A program made the translations under genes and the position numbers. A stretch of 64,000 nt of DNA from Branchiostoma belcheri. Taxonomy: Eukaryota; Chordata; Leptocardii; Amphioxiformes; Branchiostomatidae. Below, piece after piece: positions 11,640-23,360 of this stretch. Under the pieces are notes generated by a model. It was not told the DNA's origin. It ran no database searches and was given only the letters and a program-made list of their open reading frames with translations. The stretch lies in contig NW_017802379.1 in NCBI RefSeq assembly GCF_001625305.1, positions 6,713,567-6,777,566 on the forward strand. Direction: 5' to 3'. How positions within the stretch are numbered: position 1 is the stretch's first letter; each line of letters starts with the position of its first letter.

Positions 11640-12910
11640 CAGGTGTCGCGTGGACGAATGTCCGGAATATCCTTCCGCTTTACACATCCGACATCCTGTC
11701 CGACAAATAGGGCGCGGTGTAATTCGAGGTTCAGTGAACTGTGTGATTGGCCTAATTACCTTCTTCCACATCCTCAAAGGTGTCGTGCAGACCTATGGAA
11801 AATTTCATTGAAGAGGAAAATTTCCTTGAAGACAATTCTTTCCGCTAGTCACAGCTCAGCCGACATCCTGTCTGAGTTAAAGAGACCGCGGTGTACCTTA
11901 TATAAGTTGTGTGGTTCAATTAACTGTTTGATTGGCAAAATTACCCCCTTCCACATCTTCAAAAGCGTCGGAAAGACCTATGGAAAATTTCCTTGAAGAC
12001 AATTATTTCCGCTAGTCACATTGAGTAAAGAGGGCGTTGTGTACGGTGTATAGGTTGTGGTCTTCAATAGACGGTTTGATTGGCGAAATTACCCCCTTCC
12101 ACATCTTCAAAACTGTCGGAAAGACCTATGGAAAATTTCCTTGGCCTTGAAGACAATTCCTTCCGCTAAACCTAGCCGACAACCTGTCTTAGAAAGAGGG
12201 CGCGGTGTACGTTATATAAGTTGAGATGTAATGGACCGCTTGATTGCCGTAATTACCTTCTTCCACATCCTCAAAGGTGTCGGCAGACCTATGGAAAATT
12301 TCCTTGAAGACAATTCTTTCCGATAGTCACATCCGACATCCTGTCTTAGAAAGAGGGCGCGGTGTACGTTATATAAGTTGTGTGGTTCAATTAACTGTTT
12401 GATTGGCAAAATTACCCCCTTCCACATCTTCAAAACTGTCGGAAAGACCTATGGAAAATTTCCTTGTAGACAATTGCTTCCGCTAAGCCTATCCGACAAC
12501 CTGTCTTAGAAAGAGGGCGCGGTGTACGTTATATAAGTTGAGATGTAATGGACCGCTTGATTGCCGTAATTACCTACTTCCACATCCTCAAAGGTGTCGG
12601 GCAGGCCTATGGAAAATGTCCTTGAAAACAATTCCTTCCACTTTACACATTTGACATTCTGTCCAAGTAAGAGGGCGCGGTGTACGTTATATAAGTTGAG
12701 ATGTAATGGACTGTTTGATTGCCGTAATTACCATCTTCCGCATCCTCAAAGGTTTTGAGCGGACGGATGCAAAATGTCCTTGGAGACAATTCCTTTCGTC
12801 AGACACATCTTCGTACATCCTGTCCGAGGGCGATGTACGTTTAATATAATTTAGGGTTCAATGAACTGTTTGGTTGTCATGATTATCTGCTTCCACATCC
12901 TCAAAGGACG
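11640..12910. repeat. Tandem array, about 8 units of roughly 160 bp
   Basis: TTCCACATC with CTCAAAGGTGTCG or TTCAAAACTGTCG recurs at about 11765, 11950, 12108, 12262, 12420, 12590, 12735 and 12890. Each is followed by GACCTATGGAAAATTTCC and AAGAGGGCGCGGTGTACG. Two subtypes (ATTACCTTCTTCC and ATTACCCCCTTCC) alternate, suggesting dimer duplication. It abuts the 10.5-11.5 kb array but the sequence is different. Confidence 0.93.
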
Positions 12911-12914
12911 CCCT

Positions 12915-13400
12915 CCGCCTACAGTCGACTTCAACCTCTCATACTGTACCATATTTTCTTGCAAATTGTGAAGGCATCCGGTGCAATTTCAGGGTGGCAA
13001 AACTGGGTTTCCAAAGTCAAGTTTCTGCTCATTGTTTTAAAGTAGCTTAAGCTTGAAGTTGAAACAATCCTATCCCATAGCATACTGATATCTGTGAGGC
13101 AAAAATGCGATGTCACTGACAGAAAACGGTTGTTTGTTTCGTATCGTAGGTTGGTTCTAGCTATTTATTGGTGGTACCTCAAAAATAAAGGGACTCCTCA
13201 CGTAGCTTGTTTTGGGGCTATTTCAAACGCTTCAAGTACGAAATGATAACAAAAATGTAGTACGAAATGACAGTAAATGTCAGTATCATTATCAGACTGA
13301 CAGATTTCCTCATGCAGAATTTTTTGGTTTGGCCGCCTTGAAATTGCATTGGATGCCTTTACTAGTGTTCTGCATATAAATTCTGCATGTTTTCTTCCTG
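12915..13400. other. Non-coding stretch, nothing recognised
   Basis: Short chance reading frames only. Confidence 0.4.
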
Positions 13401-13401
13401 T

Positions 13402-13520
13402 TCTGTATCTGTATCGGTATAGCCGGTATAACCGCCCTTCGGCGTAACAAACCAGCTTCGCAGGCAGGCGGCGCGGCGGCTGCTAGCTGCATCACACTTG
13501 TTACACCGAACCCTTAGTCA
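13402..13520 (-). mobile_element. LINE family A 3' UTR fragment
   Basis: Reverse complement of the family A tail: TATCTGTATC-type end, CGGTATAACCGCCCTTCGGC, AGCTTCGCAGGC and TTGTTACACCGAA. Only the terminal 120 bases are present, consistent with strong 5' truncation. Confidence 0.8.
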
Positions 13521-13539
13521 ACCCGTAGTCCAACAGAAA

Positions 13540-14410
13540 CAAACGTACGCCAAAAGTCTAGACCGTAAGGTAAACTGAGGTCAATGATGACGACGGAACA
13601 GGTAGCCATCTTCAATTACAGGTCCTGGTAATCAGTCTCGTCAGCCGTAATAACGCAGGGTTCTTCCCGCTGCGTGACCGCGCGATAAGCCTTTTTTTCA
13701 AAGCCGCGCCGTCTGCGGAACTCATCTCGCCACGTTTTCCCAATACTCGGTGCATACACATTACTCGTTATCTTCTAATACGACCAGAACTGAGCCTTAT
13801 CGCTTTCTCCAGCCGCTTCCTGAGTTAACAACTCCTTCCAGGTCGAGTTGGCCGATTGGTCTAAGTGGCTCGTATGTGCCAGTTAAGTTTTTCTAGATGT
13901 GACAAATCGCTGTCCTCTTTGTCCAACAGGAAACCAAACACAAAAGGGACAGTATCATAAAGAGGGCAAGTCGATTTCCAAGTGTTCGTGATGAATCGGT
14001 GTTGACAGGTCACTTTTGGAAACACTTTCTCGTTCTCAGCTATCTCGCCAGGAACTGGCGCCAATGTGTCGACTGATAACTTTACCTACCTGCAGCGCTA
14101 CTGAGTATACGTAAACTCAATCAGATAACGTGTAATCGTGGAAAGTGGGAGACACTAAAGGGTTAAGCCTGATTGGAAGGGTGATGACAGGAATTCCTGG
14201 CCACGAGCTGATTTGTCAAGATTTGTGTGTCTGTTTTGCATAGCCGGTATAGACGTAACGCACCACTTTTGTACAGTAAGTACAAGCCGCGTAAGACCGG
14301 ACTGAAAGATATAGACCACTCACACGCGAAGGCCCCCTACTCTTTTCGATAAGTGCGGTGGGATTGTAACAGTGGGGTTTATCCTGCTAACTGACCATGC
14401 TAAATGGTCG
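13540..14410. other. Non-coding stretch upstream of the GPCR exons
   Basis: Searched by eye for an exon encoding TM1-TM2 of the receptor at 15.1 kb. None was found. A 67-codon minus frame at 13861 has no recognised domain. Confidence 0.4.
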
Positions 14411-14414
14411 TGCG

Positions 14415-14500
14415 ACCTTTTAGTGTAGTGGTTAGCGTTGGTGACCGCCAAGCGGACAACTCGGGTTCGATTCCCGGTGTGGGAACCACTGTAAAAACCG
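14415..14500 (+). repeat. tRNA-derived SINE head
   Basis: A-box-like TAGTGTAGTGGTTAGCG and B-box CGGGTTCGATTCCCGG lie at tRNA spacing, but the outer ends do not pair. It is followed by AAGTGCCTTTCCCAAGGA on the same segment, the SINE body motif in the opposite orientation, so two SINE fragments abut here. Confidence 0.65.
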
Positions 14501-14529
14501 AAAGGGGCGAGCAGGTCGAAAATACTTGT

Positions 14530-14630
14530 TAAGTGCCTTTCCCAAGGACATGATATTGGGGCCTGCCAGGGATTCGAACCCAGAACCTTCAGATTCTGAG
14601 TCAACAGCCCCAACCCCAAGAATACCTTGC
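14530..14630 (-). repeat. tRNA-derived SINE fragment
   Basis: On the minus strand: CTGGGTTCGAATCCCTGG (B box) followed by the GGGAAAGGCACTT body motif. It is inverted relative to the head at 14415-14500. Confidence 0.65.
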
Positions 14631-15107
14631 CACCAATGGCTAGGTTTTCTCTATTCATTCTGACGTTAGACTCAATCCCTAAATCCACAAAGTGTATGTC
14701 AGCCTTAGGTGCACAAAATGGCTAAAAGTACACGGGAATGAAACGACAAAAGAAGTAAACCCATAAGACATTTGACATCAAAACACGTGCCAGTATTGTG
14801 GAAAAAAAGCCAGCGCACATGAAACTACTTAAGTTTCAGTTCCAGTTATTTCACGAGAACCACACATATCACTTTCGTGACCATCAGCAAAGATTTCTGG
14901 AACATTTGTACGAGTACGTTATCTCCCTGTGATCCCTCTTGTACCCTTAGACATATGCGTGGGATCCAAGGAAAAGTCGGCAGTTTCTCAAATCCGGGCC
15001 TTCATAGATATGATAATCCCTTGCACTAAAGCCCTCTTTTCTCATTGCTGACATCTGATGTTGGAAACCTTGACAGTAAACCGTTGATGTTCGTCTCTTC
15101 CTCTCAG

Positions 15108-16297
15108 GTTGGCGGTTTGGCCAGGCCATGTGTAAGCTGTATCCCGTCATCCAAGGCGCGACTGTGGGGGCGTCACTCTTCACCCTCGTCGCCATAGCTG
15201 CAGACAGGTACGAGTATATAGAACTAAATCTCGGAACTCAGAAAATCAATTAGTAAATACATGTAAAGTTATGTTTCAAGGGCCAGTTACGAAGAAAGTA
15301 CGCTTTAGAGAGTACATAGTCATACGCATGTTGATCATAGAGACCACCCGGGTCTATATTGTCCGAAACAGTTTAGTAACACAAGTGTTGGATATAGGGA
15401 CCACCGGATCTGTAGTGCCAGAAATCGTTGGGTTGCACAAGTGTTGATCATAGGTACCACCCGGATCTATAGTGTCCGAAACTGTTTAGTAACACAAGTG
15501 TTGGGCAGGGACCACTCGTATCTATAGTGTTCGAAATCGTGTGGTAACACCGGTATTCTCGTGCTGTTCACCTCAGGTACAAGGCCGTGCTCCACGCCAC
15601 GTCTAAGAAGTTATCGGGGTGCTCGACCCTGTGCGTGGTGGCGGTGGTGTGGGTGCTGGCCCTGGCCATCATGATCCCGCAAGGTCTGGTCCGCCGAGAG
15701 AACTGGTACTACCTGACCGACGGCAACAACGTGGTCACCTGCACGGAGAAGTGGCTGAACGAGATCTACCGAAAATTGTACTTCGGTAGCCTCTTCATGA
15801 TCTGTTACGCCATCCCCCTGATCGTGGCGATCGTGCTGTATGTCCGTATCGGCTACCGTATCCGGAAGCCCCGGCGAAGCTTCCACCTGAGCTCCAGCCC
15901 GCAGCGAGCGAGGGTGTCCGCGCGGAAAGTGGCCGTCATCAAGATGCTGGCGACGGTGGTGGTCCTGTTCGCCGTGCTGTGGCTGCCCCTGCAGACCGTC
16001 TTCATGGTGCTGGAGTTCGCCACCATCACGGAGGCGCAGGAGTACGTCATCTTCGTCTACGTCTACCCCATCGCCCACTGGCTGACGTACCTGAACAGCG
16101 CGCTCAACCCGGTGGTCTACGGGTACTTCAACAACAACTTCCGCGAGGCGTTCCACGGCCTGATCGCCACGTGGCGGAAGAACATCGGGCTGGACAGCAT
16201 GCGCAAGAAGGCCTTCATCATGTCCCGCCGTCTCACACGGACCACCAAGACCCCGACCTCTCCCACACAGCAGATACAACTAACCACCATCAACTAA
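15108..16297 (+). CDS. Rhodopsin-class peptide GPCR, NPFF-receptor-like (3' exons)
   Basis: Two exons, 15108-15207 and 15577-16297, join in frame across a GT-AG intron and complete the D-R-Y motif. They encode about 272 residues from the first extracellular loop to the stop. Visible class A marks in order: W-x-F-G and the TM3 cysteine (WRFGQAMCKLYP), DRY, the loop-2 partner cysteine in VVTCTEKW, FAVLWLPLQ in TM6, and NSALNPVVYGYFNNNFREAF (NPxxY and the start of helix 8). The TM3 wording and the FNNNFREAF tail fit neuropeptide FF/RFamide-type receptors, which couple to G proteins at the plasma membrane; the exact ligand cannot be read. The exon encoding the N-terminus, TM1 and TM2 was not found within the upstream 15 kb and may lie outside the window. 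The coding exons are GC-rich compared with the flanks. Confidence 0.9.
15340..15555. repeat. Intronic tandem repeat, 4 units of about 65 bp
   Basis: GGGACCACCCGGATCTATAG, GTCCGAAACTGTTTAGTAAC and CACAAGTGTTG recur four times with substitutions, filling most of the intron between the two receptor exons and ending 22 bases before the acceptor. Confidence 0.9.
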
Positions 16298-16414
16298 AGA
16301 CTGTAGCACAAACGTCGTACGACAGGATTGCGACAGCAAATTGAGGACATGCTTAGCACAGCCTTTGGGTCTGCCGTACAAAATTAATCCGTTTTGTGAC
16401 GGATAAGAAAGAAT

Positions 16415-16420
16415 AATAAA
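16415..16420 (+). promoter_or_regulatory. Polyadenylation signal of the GPCR gene
   Basis: Canonical AATAAA 118 bases after the receptor stop codon. It is the first such hexamer downstream on this strand. Confidence 0.6.
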
Positions 16421-16818
16421 ATGCTGCCATAGATCCTTGTGGACGATAGACTCTAAAAAAACTCTCTCACAGTCTGAAAATCCTGTGACGAAAATTCCAA
16501 CGCAGAACAAGATTGCGCCTTGTGTAGAAAAGGTGGGTCTTTCCTAATCTCCAAGCAGATATATGGCAGATATATGGCATTGTGTCTGTACGTTTTTGTG
16601 TTCGTCATTCAAGTTGTATATTTTATTAGTATCTACTTGTTGCATCCCATGAAATGTGTAGAAAACAGACGCGCAGAAAGATATAAAAGCCACATGTCTG
16701 CTTGTAGATTCTACGATACAAAAATACATTTGACCAAGAGTAATTTTTTTCGGTTATTTTGCTTTTCGCAAACAAAAACGTATAAATTCTGTAACAATAC
16801 GAGCGCGCAAAAACGAAA

Positions 16819-16819
<1 letters not shown>

Positions 16820-16880
<61 letters not shown>

Positions 16881-16912
16881 ACACGTACACGTACACGTAC
16901 ACGTACACGTAC
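16820..16912. repeat. (CA)n followed by (ACGTAC)n
   Basis: About 29 CA dinucleotides run into about six ACGTAC hexamers. Apparent histidine/threonine or valine/cysteine-rich frames across it on both strands are artefacts. Confidence 0.97.
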
Positions 16913-16929
16913 AAACCAACAAATGTACA

Positions 16930-18270
16930 ACGTGCACATGGTCAAAATTGCTATATTTGCAGGCGGGGACGGGTGTGCTCGTTGCAAGAGAAATTTGTGG
17001 TGTGACCAAAGCGTATGGACGCAATTGAATTGATGCTGGTGGCAACACGGTTGGCTTACGTTAAGATCATTATTGAAGTACATGTAGCGTGTACTAAGAG
17101 AAGTGCATTGTATACTTCGGTTCGTTTTTTCTTCATGCATGTGATGTTCGATTGTTCTTTGCACAGTATCACAATGTATATTTTCCGGGTCAGGACCCAG
17201 TGTATCTTTAGTGTTTTTGCACTTAACGTCATGACTTGTAAATAAGATAGCCACCGCCGACATGTTGGTGGGGCTGTTGGATCCAAGATGGCGACCGGTT
17301 CACTTTGCGTACCAGATTGATTGAATCCGAGAATGGTATTACTCTTAGTTTGCTGAGGCGTTCTAAATGGGTAGAATAAGACAAAGGCATTTTGAGGTGG
17401 AAGACGACAGCACATCGGCAGAACGTACAACGCGGAATGCGGAACGTATTGTATCGTTTAAGGTCGTGTTCGTGTATCTAAGGATCCCGTCTGTAGTTTT
17501 CAAATGTTGTGTCGGAAAAGATATCACCTAGGCGCAGTACGATCTGCCGACTTACTGACAGCGACTGCATGTCTAACCCACCAACATGGCGGACGCTAGA
17601 TGACGTCATAGTCACGTGACCGTAAACACACTATTAACTACTATAACGTTACGTCACTGGTGTAGGTGAGGTATTCCTAATGGCTGAGTTTTTCTCTGTT
17701 ATATTCGTCACTATTCGATGTTTTATGTTGTAATGAAGACTAGTATAGCGTACAAGATAGAAAACGTAAGTTTCTGTTCGGTATATGGTTTGGTGTTACC
17801 CCATAGACCCCTTCGTTGGCGTTTCTATCGTTTGTTCAATGACTTAGGGTAAGTGCTGTGTGCTTAGGTCTGCTTGATGACCTGCTTTAAGACACCGCAG
17901 ATGTACTGGTTAGTGCCTGTAACGTACAAATGACGGAAAAGTGTACTGAGAAAAAAATTTATAGAGAAAAGTAGTGAAGAACATTTGTCTGAACTGCTGT
18001 ACTGGAGTTCCATTTGTTATCATTTGTGCTAGAATATAATAAACTTGGACGTACGTAACACATCGGTCTGGAGTATTTTTGGGGATAACCAATACGAACA
18101 AGGAAGATTGTCTTATAGACTAAGTAGACTGAAACTTAGCAAGATGTATTTCAAAACTCGCATGCATGTCTCTACATCCATAAACCAACGGTACATTCAT
18201 ATTTTTGTGGGGGCGTTTTTTATGGTATGGCCCTGCACACTTTACCTCCGGTACTTAAAATCAGGACACT
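16930..18270. other. Non-coding stretch with one dispersed repeat
   Basis: A segment at about 17403-17530 (AGCACATCGGCAGAACG, GATCCCGTCTGTAGTTTT, TGTGTCGGAAAAGATAT) is homologous to 59765-59880. Nothing else is recognised. A TGACGTCA octamer lies at about 17600. Confidence 0.5.
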
Positions 18271-18284
18271 GAAATAGGTGGGGA

Positions 18285-18930
18285 GGGAACAATCAAATTC
18301 CTTGAACCATTTAGGCAAGTGCTGAAGCTGTAATTTGACCTTGGAATATACTGCAAAAAGAAAAGCTTCTCCTCCAATTTTGTAGGTTGCGTCGGTGTTG
18401 CATGTACCATAAAAATATCACATAAAGTTTCTTTGTGCAAGGAATGCAGGGAATAATCAAATTCCTTGAACCATTTAGGTAAGTGCTGAAGCTGTAATTT
18501 GACATTGGAATATACTGCCAAAAGAAAAGCTACCCTTTCATTTTGTAGGTTGCGTTGGTGTTGCACGTACCATAAAAAATATCACATAAAGTTTCTTTGG
18601 GCAGGGAATGCAGGGAATAATCAAACTCCTTGAACCATTTAGGAAAGTGCTGAAGCTGTAATTTGACATTGGACTAAACTGCAAAAAGAAAAGCTACACT
18701 TCCAATTTTGTAGGTTGCGTTGGTGTGGAAAGTACCATAAAAAAATATCACATAAAGTTTCTTTGTGCAGGGAATGCAGGGAATAATCAAACTCCTTGAA
18801 CCATTTAGGCAAGTGCTGAAGCTGTAATTTGACCTTGGAATATACTGCAAAAAAAGGCTACCCTTCCAATTTTGTAGGTTGCGTCGGTGTTGAAAGTACC
18901 ATAAAAAATATCACATAAAGTTTCTTTATC
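18285..18930. repeat. Tandem array, 4 units of about 164 bp
   Basis: GAACCATTTAGG occurs at 18304, 18468, 18632 and 18798. Each unit has AAGTGCTGAAGCTGTAATTT, TTTTGTAGGTTGCGT and ATATCACATAAAGTTTCTTT. The units are highly similar, so the array is young. The minus-strand frame over it is the repeat read through and has no domain. Confidence 0.95.
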
Positions 18931-19313
18931 GACCAGCATGTGATTGGATTATCACGTACGCGTGCAGTGAAGCTATATCATCTTTTTTTATAACAAAGTT
19001 ACCGATTAGTCGTAACAACACAAAGACCGCCGCTGTATATCTCCGATAACAGTCACTGTGGATGGCGTCAAATGTTAAGAAATATAACCCCAAACTTGCT
19101 GCCCTTTATTACTTTGATATATATCGGTTTCCCCCCCAAAGGAGATACACAGATCAAAGAATTGCGGTCATTCTTCCAGTAGCTAGTGTGATTAGCTTTT
19201 CTTCTATCCCGAAAGGGTCGTCACAGTGTATTGGGCGTCTGCCATCTTAGCCCTGACAGTGTTTCTGATTCAATTTTACTCAACCCCTGAGGTTTTCATG
19301 AGGAGCAATTTGA

Positions 19314-20991
19314 TTAGGCTACAGCAAGTAGATCTTATGGATGACATACTCCGCAGAATTCATATTTAATGCGACATGGTGAAAAAAGCTGGGCCAAAAA
19401 AAAAACGAGATTACGACATTTTCAAATTTTGACACCATAAACTTTGTTAGACATGAAATGGTACCTACATTGTGCTAAGTTTACAGCCATCTATTACAAC
19501 ATCCGCTTGTCACTGAAACATCTTTGGAAAATCAAATCAAATCAAATCAAATCTTTATTAAACATCAACATGGCAGACGTGCCGAAGTACTTCGGGCACA
19601 TCTGAATTACATTGACATTTTACACGCTTAAAAACTACATCATCATTTAAAAATCGACATCATTAAGAATAGTAACATTTTCAGTTTAAAATACAACATA
19701 TATGATATATATATACAATACACATTTACAGGTCTTTGATGGCTCTGACAATGAATGAGTTTTTATGTCTGTCCGTTCTGCTTAGTGGGAGTTTATACTG
19801 ATTGCTGTGATAGTTCTTCCTGAGATTGTACGCATTTTCCTCTCTTGGTGGGATAAAGTCATTGCAGGGGTGTGAAGGATCCTTTAGTATTCGTTTTAGT
19901 TCACTCAGTGATGCCTCCCTCCTCCTGGACTCGAGAGTGGGCAAGTAACCGTGTGGAACTCCGCAGATCCTGAGGCACAGCTTCTGGATCCTTTCCACCT
20001 CGTCTGACAGACAGCGCGGGAGACCGGCCCATACGGGGGACCCATACTCTAACACAGGTCGGATGAAGGACTTGTAGATTTGCAGTAGCACTTCCGTTGG
20101 GAGGGCAGCGCGCCTGGCTACGCGCAGGTAGTGTATGCGCGGCTGGACCTTTGCTAGCATGTACTCCACATGAGGTCCCCACTTCAGGTCGTTGCTGACC
20201 ACAATTCCAAGGAGCTTGAAGGAGGTCACTCTCTCAACGGACTCACCATTCAAGGTAAGTGGAGGGGGTACTACAGGGCTGCGGCGACAACTGATGACCA
20301 TATCTTTGGTCTTTTTTGCATTGGCACTCATGCAGAAAGAGTTTGCCCAGGCGTCTACCTTGTCCAGTGCCACCTGCATTAGACCCGGCAAGGAGGCCAT
20401 CAAAAACTCAGAGTTCGTGAGATCATCAGCATATTTAACTGGAGTGATGCTCGGTGGGATTCCCTGATCTAAACTGTTCATGGCAATAATGAAGAGAGTT
20501 GGAGAGAGAATCCCCCCTTGGGGTGTACCTGCGAGCACCGGTCGCGCCTCAGAAATGCTCGTCCCCCATTTCACTCGCTGTACGCGACCACTCAAGTAGC
20601 TACACAAACACCGCCAGAGGTTCAGCCTGATCCCCATGTGCGACAGGCTTCGGAGAAGACTGCCGTGATCAATGGTGTCGAAGGCACGGGTGAAAATAAA
20701 CGATTTCAAATGGTTCAATGATTCAGTGGGAACATCACATATAAAAGGAATAAAATTGATACATCACTCCATCGAAGTAAAGGACAAAACAATAAATCAG
20801 AGCCCTGTCTTGTCTCCTCGCTTTATATTTATCTGCCATCAACACTCCACCATGGCAACAGACATCTTTGCCCATTTTCGGCATGTTGACCACTGTCACA
20901 GGGCAACAAAAGTTCTTGTTTGCTTCCCAAATCAAGCGAAAATTAATGCGCGCGGGGATGTCATCCACAAAAATTACTTGCTGTGGCCTTA
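19314..20991. mobile_element. MITE family C copy split by a LINE insertion
   Basis: The left terminus (TTAGGCTACAGCAAGTAG, TTATGGATGACAT) at 19314 and its inverted partner ending at 20991 (GATGTCATCC, ATTACTTGCTGTGGCCTTA) are the terminal inverted repeats of the family seen uninterrupted at 33.4 and 63.2 kb. Left and right parts (about 219 and 271 bases) sum to about 490 bases, close to the 508- and 464-base intact copies. The 1.2-kb LINE between them inserted later. Confidence 0.85.
19530..20715 (-). mobile_element. 5'-truncated non-LTR retrotransposon, RT domain
   Basis: The minus strand encodes about 320 residues without a break: AFDTIDHG (RT motif A), GTPQGGILSPTLF, the catalytic YADD (KYADDLTN), the SFKLLGIVVSNDLKW block and the C-terminal thumb with RPVLEYGSPVW. 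This order is that of CR1/L2/jockey-type LINE polymerases, which copy their RNA at the target site. The 3' end is a GATTT-type pentanucleotide repeat (plus strand AAATC units, 19533-19555). The endonuclease domain and start of ORF2 are missing, as expected for 5' truncation; the first residues before RAFDTIDH are likely host sequence. The intact frame suggests a recent insertion. Confidence 0.93.
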
Positions 20992-21470
20992 CGGAAAACC
21001 TGGAGGTGGGGGAATGGATGTGTGGTCGATTTGCTGCGTTGAAAGACAGGCGATCCAAATCTTTTTAGTGACGAGGGATGTCAAGAAGCAAAAACTCTCA
21101 AAACAGCCACGACACGGTTGGGATTATGATTGGACACGGCTACAAAATTACACGTTGGCGTCAGGGATAGTTACGGGACTTCCTGTGAAACCACCGCGAA
21201 ATTATACTGGCCAGAATGGCGCTCATATGAAGTGTTATGATGTAGTGAAGCCGCGGTATCAAAGATTTTACTGTTCAAAAGACTGTAGCAGAGCTTTGAT
21301 TAAGTAAAGAACGTTAAACTAGTCCCATTCTGAGCCGATTGGTAGACCGGGCGGTAGCCTTTTAGTAAAAACAAAACAACTCTAAAGCGCCGGCATTTCT
21401 TGTTGTTGAAACGTCAGTCCGAGAGAGCCTCTAAACTCTTGTTTTCAAAGAGTTTCACCGCTTCCAATGC
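20992..21470. other. Non-coding stretch after the MITE
   Basis: A 211-codon plus frame (20672-21307) crosses from the antisense of the LINE through the MITE terminus into flanking DNA. It is judged a chance chimera. Confidence 0.5.
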
Positions 21471-21477
21471 CTACTTT

Positions 21478-21750
21478 TTATGTTTACCGAAGGAAGATAT
21501 ATTGTTTTTGCTACGTTTCCTCTTCTTCTTCCGTTCCAAACACTGACCTCTGACCTGGCCAATGACCTGATTTGTTGACGTCTCTCACCATGGTAACTGG
21601 TGTTGGGTTACATCATGTTGCAATTTTATAGTAGGAGTGATTTAGACTCCTGACACCATATATGTGAATGTGTTTGAGTAAGAATTAACAGAGCAGACCA
21701 TGTGCGAAGGTAAACATTATGCATTTGCTTTGCAAATGTTACAGTTCTAG
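21478..21750 (-). mobile_element. Short non-autonomous element B, inverted
   Basis: Begins TGTTTACCGAAGGAAGATAT, passes through CACCATGGTAACTGGTGTTG and AATTTTATAGTAGGAG, and ends GCATTTGCTTTGCAAATG, matching the 4.5- and 44.9-kb copies. Confidence 0.8.
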
Positions 21751-21769
21751 TTTAACTAGACTTTGTAGA

Positions 21770-22545
21770 TCAGACCCGACTTTACTTTGTGAGAACTTTG
21801 CCTCTGTGTCACCGAGTTGGATTAAACGCCACCGGGGAATTCTTAGAGTAAAATGTATCATATTAATAATTCATATTGACAGTCTTCAAAATAACTCCCA
21901 ATTATATTCCGTTCTAATCTGCAAACTAAGTGTCAGTAGGGAGTGTTTGACACTAAACTTTACAAAGGTTGCCATTTGTTTAGCTTCAGGTGACATTTTT
22001 GGCGCGCCATTGCCACAGTAACGGCTACAATGTAGGCACCAAATTCATCAAAGTAATTTTTCCTGCGGTGTATCTTGGCATTTTCTTGGCGACGTCTCCC
22101 GAATCTCTTCAACTTACCTAAAGCCTCACCAAGAAATACATGAATGTTAGAATTGACGGACGCCATCACAAAACTTCTAACTCAAGTGTCAGAGAAATTA
22201 TGATGTATCTGGTCGCACTTTACACGATATAGGAAGATAAATATATGGCTTTTCCTTGTATATCCTGCGAAGTCCACCTAAATTCCTCGTACGGAAATCT
22301 TGAAAGAGGTGGCGTCCCGTAGGGAAATATGTTCGATAATCAGCTCATCTTTAATAAGTTTCCACCAAAGGCCTTTTCTGGCTGCATTTTCCCCGTACTT
22401 TCAAGCCGTTGAGGAAATTTGAAAGCTATTTTTAGAATTATTATGCGTGGCATTTTCAATACCAACAGGATGTTACTACGGAAGTCAAACGTCGCTTTGT
22501 ATAAGCACAGGGGTCATGTAGACAGGAATTACGCCATTTACGTAG
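21770..22545. other. Non-coding stretch, nothing recognised
   Basis: Chance frames only. An AscI-like GGCGCGCC at about 22000 is not meaningful by itself. Confidence 0.4.
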
Positions 22546-22549
22546 TATC

Positions 22550-23360
22550 TCACACGAACAGGACTAATGTCCTGCCCTCCGAGGGATCAAAAGTTGTGTA
22601 TTTTCTTTCGTTTCTTGTGTGAGTTACTTCGGTTTGTCGCCACAGTGAATCGTGCCTGAGGTTGTTGAACTGGCCTGTGTTTTGGCGATAGGGTGGAAGC
22701 GGTGGATTTGTATTGATTTTTTTTTCTTTTTGAAAATAAACCGGTATGACGCCATCTCCGTCATATATGTGTAAAAAACATATGGCTTTTAAATAAGACC
22801 TACCTTTGCTTTCGATGGCACACTCAAGTGTTTTCAACTATTTTCATATATGCCGCCGCCACCAACGCAGACAAACGCATGAACGGACAAAAGGCATACT
22901 CATTTTCACCTGAGTCTATCTGAGTGTAGAGAGGAAATTGGAGTAAAGTGCGTGCCTTTTCCAAGGGCACAAAATCGGTGGAACGGCAGGATTCGAACTC
23001 GGGACCTCTTGGTTCCGAGCCGAGCCGAACGCTCTGTCGTAATTACGCCACACGACCACACACTCAAATGACCGCGAGTTACCCCACTCGCCCAGCATCT
23101 CTCACGAACAGGACTAAATTCTTGCCCTTCAAAGGATCAAAAGTTGTATTATCTTCCGTTCTTTGTCTGAGTTACTTCGGTTTGTCGCCACAGTGAATCG
23201 TGCCTGAGGTTGTTGAACTGGCCTGTGTTTTGGTGATAGGACGGAAGCGGTGGATTTTTATTGATTTGTTTTTTGCCCTTTGAAATAACCCGGCATGACG
23301 CCATCTCCGTAATACACGTGTAGAAAACATATGGCTCTTCAATTAGACCTTCAATCGCTG
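22550..23360. repeat. Direct duplication of about 260 bp flanking a SINE
   Basis: 22550-22810 and 23098-23360 share CACGAACAGGACTAA, GAGTTACTTCGGTTTGTCGC, CCTGAGGTTGTTGAACTGGC and ATGACGCCATCTCCGT, at well over 80 percent identity by eye. A minus-strand tRNA-SINE (22945-23065) lies between them. Confidence 0.88.
22945..23065 (-). repeat. tRNA-derived SINE
   Basis: Minus strand: GTGTGGTCGTGTGGCGTAAT, then AGGTCCCGAGTTCGAATCCT (B box), then GTGCCCTTGGAAAAGGCACG. Same family as the 715-885 copy, with which it shares GTGGTCGTGTGG. Confidence 0.82.

Noticed and set aside
14415..14500. tRNA gene on the plus strand
   Set aside because: The T-arm looks good but the acceptor stem and anticodon arm do not; SINE body sequence is adjacent.
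15611..16279. 222-codon open frame antisense to the GPCR exon
   Set aside because: It mirrors the GC-rich receptor exon; its composition (His/Asp/Val-rich) is an antisense shadow and there is no independent evidence.
16520..17263. Long frames over the CA repeat on both strands
   Set aside because: They are held open by CA and ACGTAC repeats; the rest of each frame has no domain.
20672..21307. 211-codon plus-strand frame
   Set aside because: It spans LINE antisense, a MITE terminus and flanking DNA, and so is a chance chimera.
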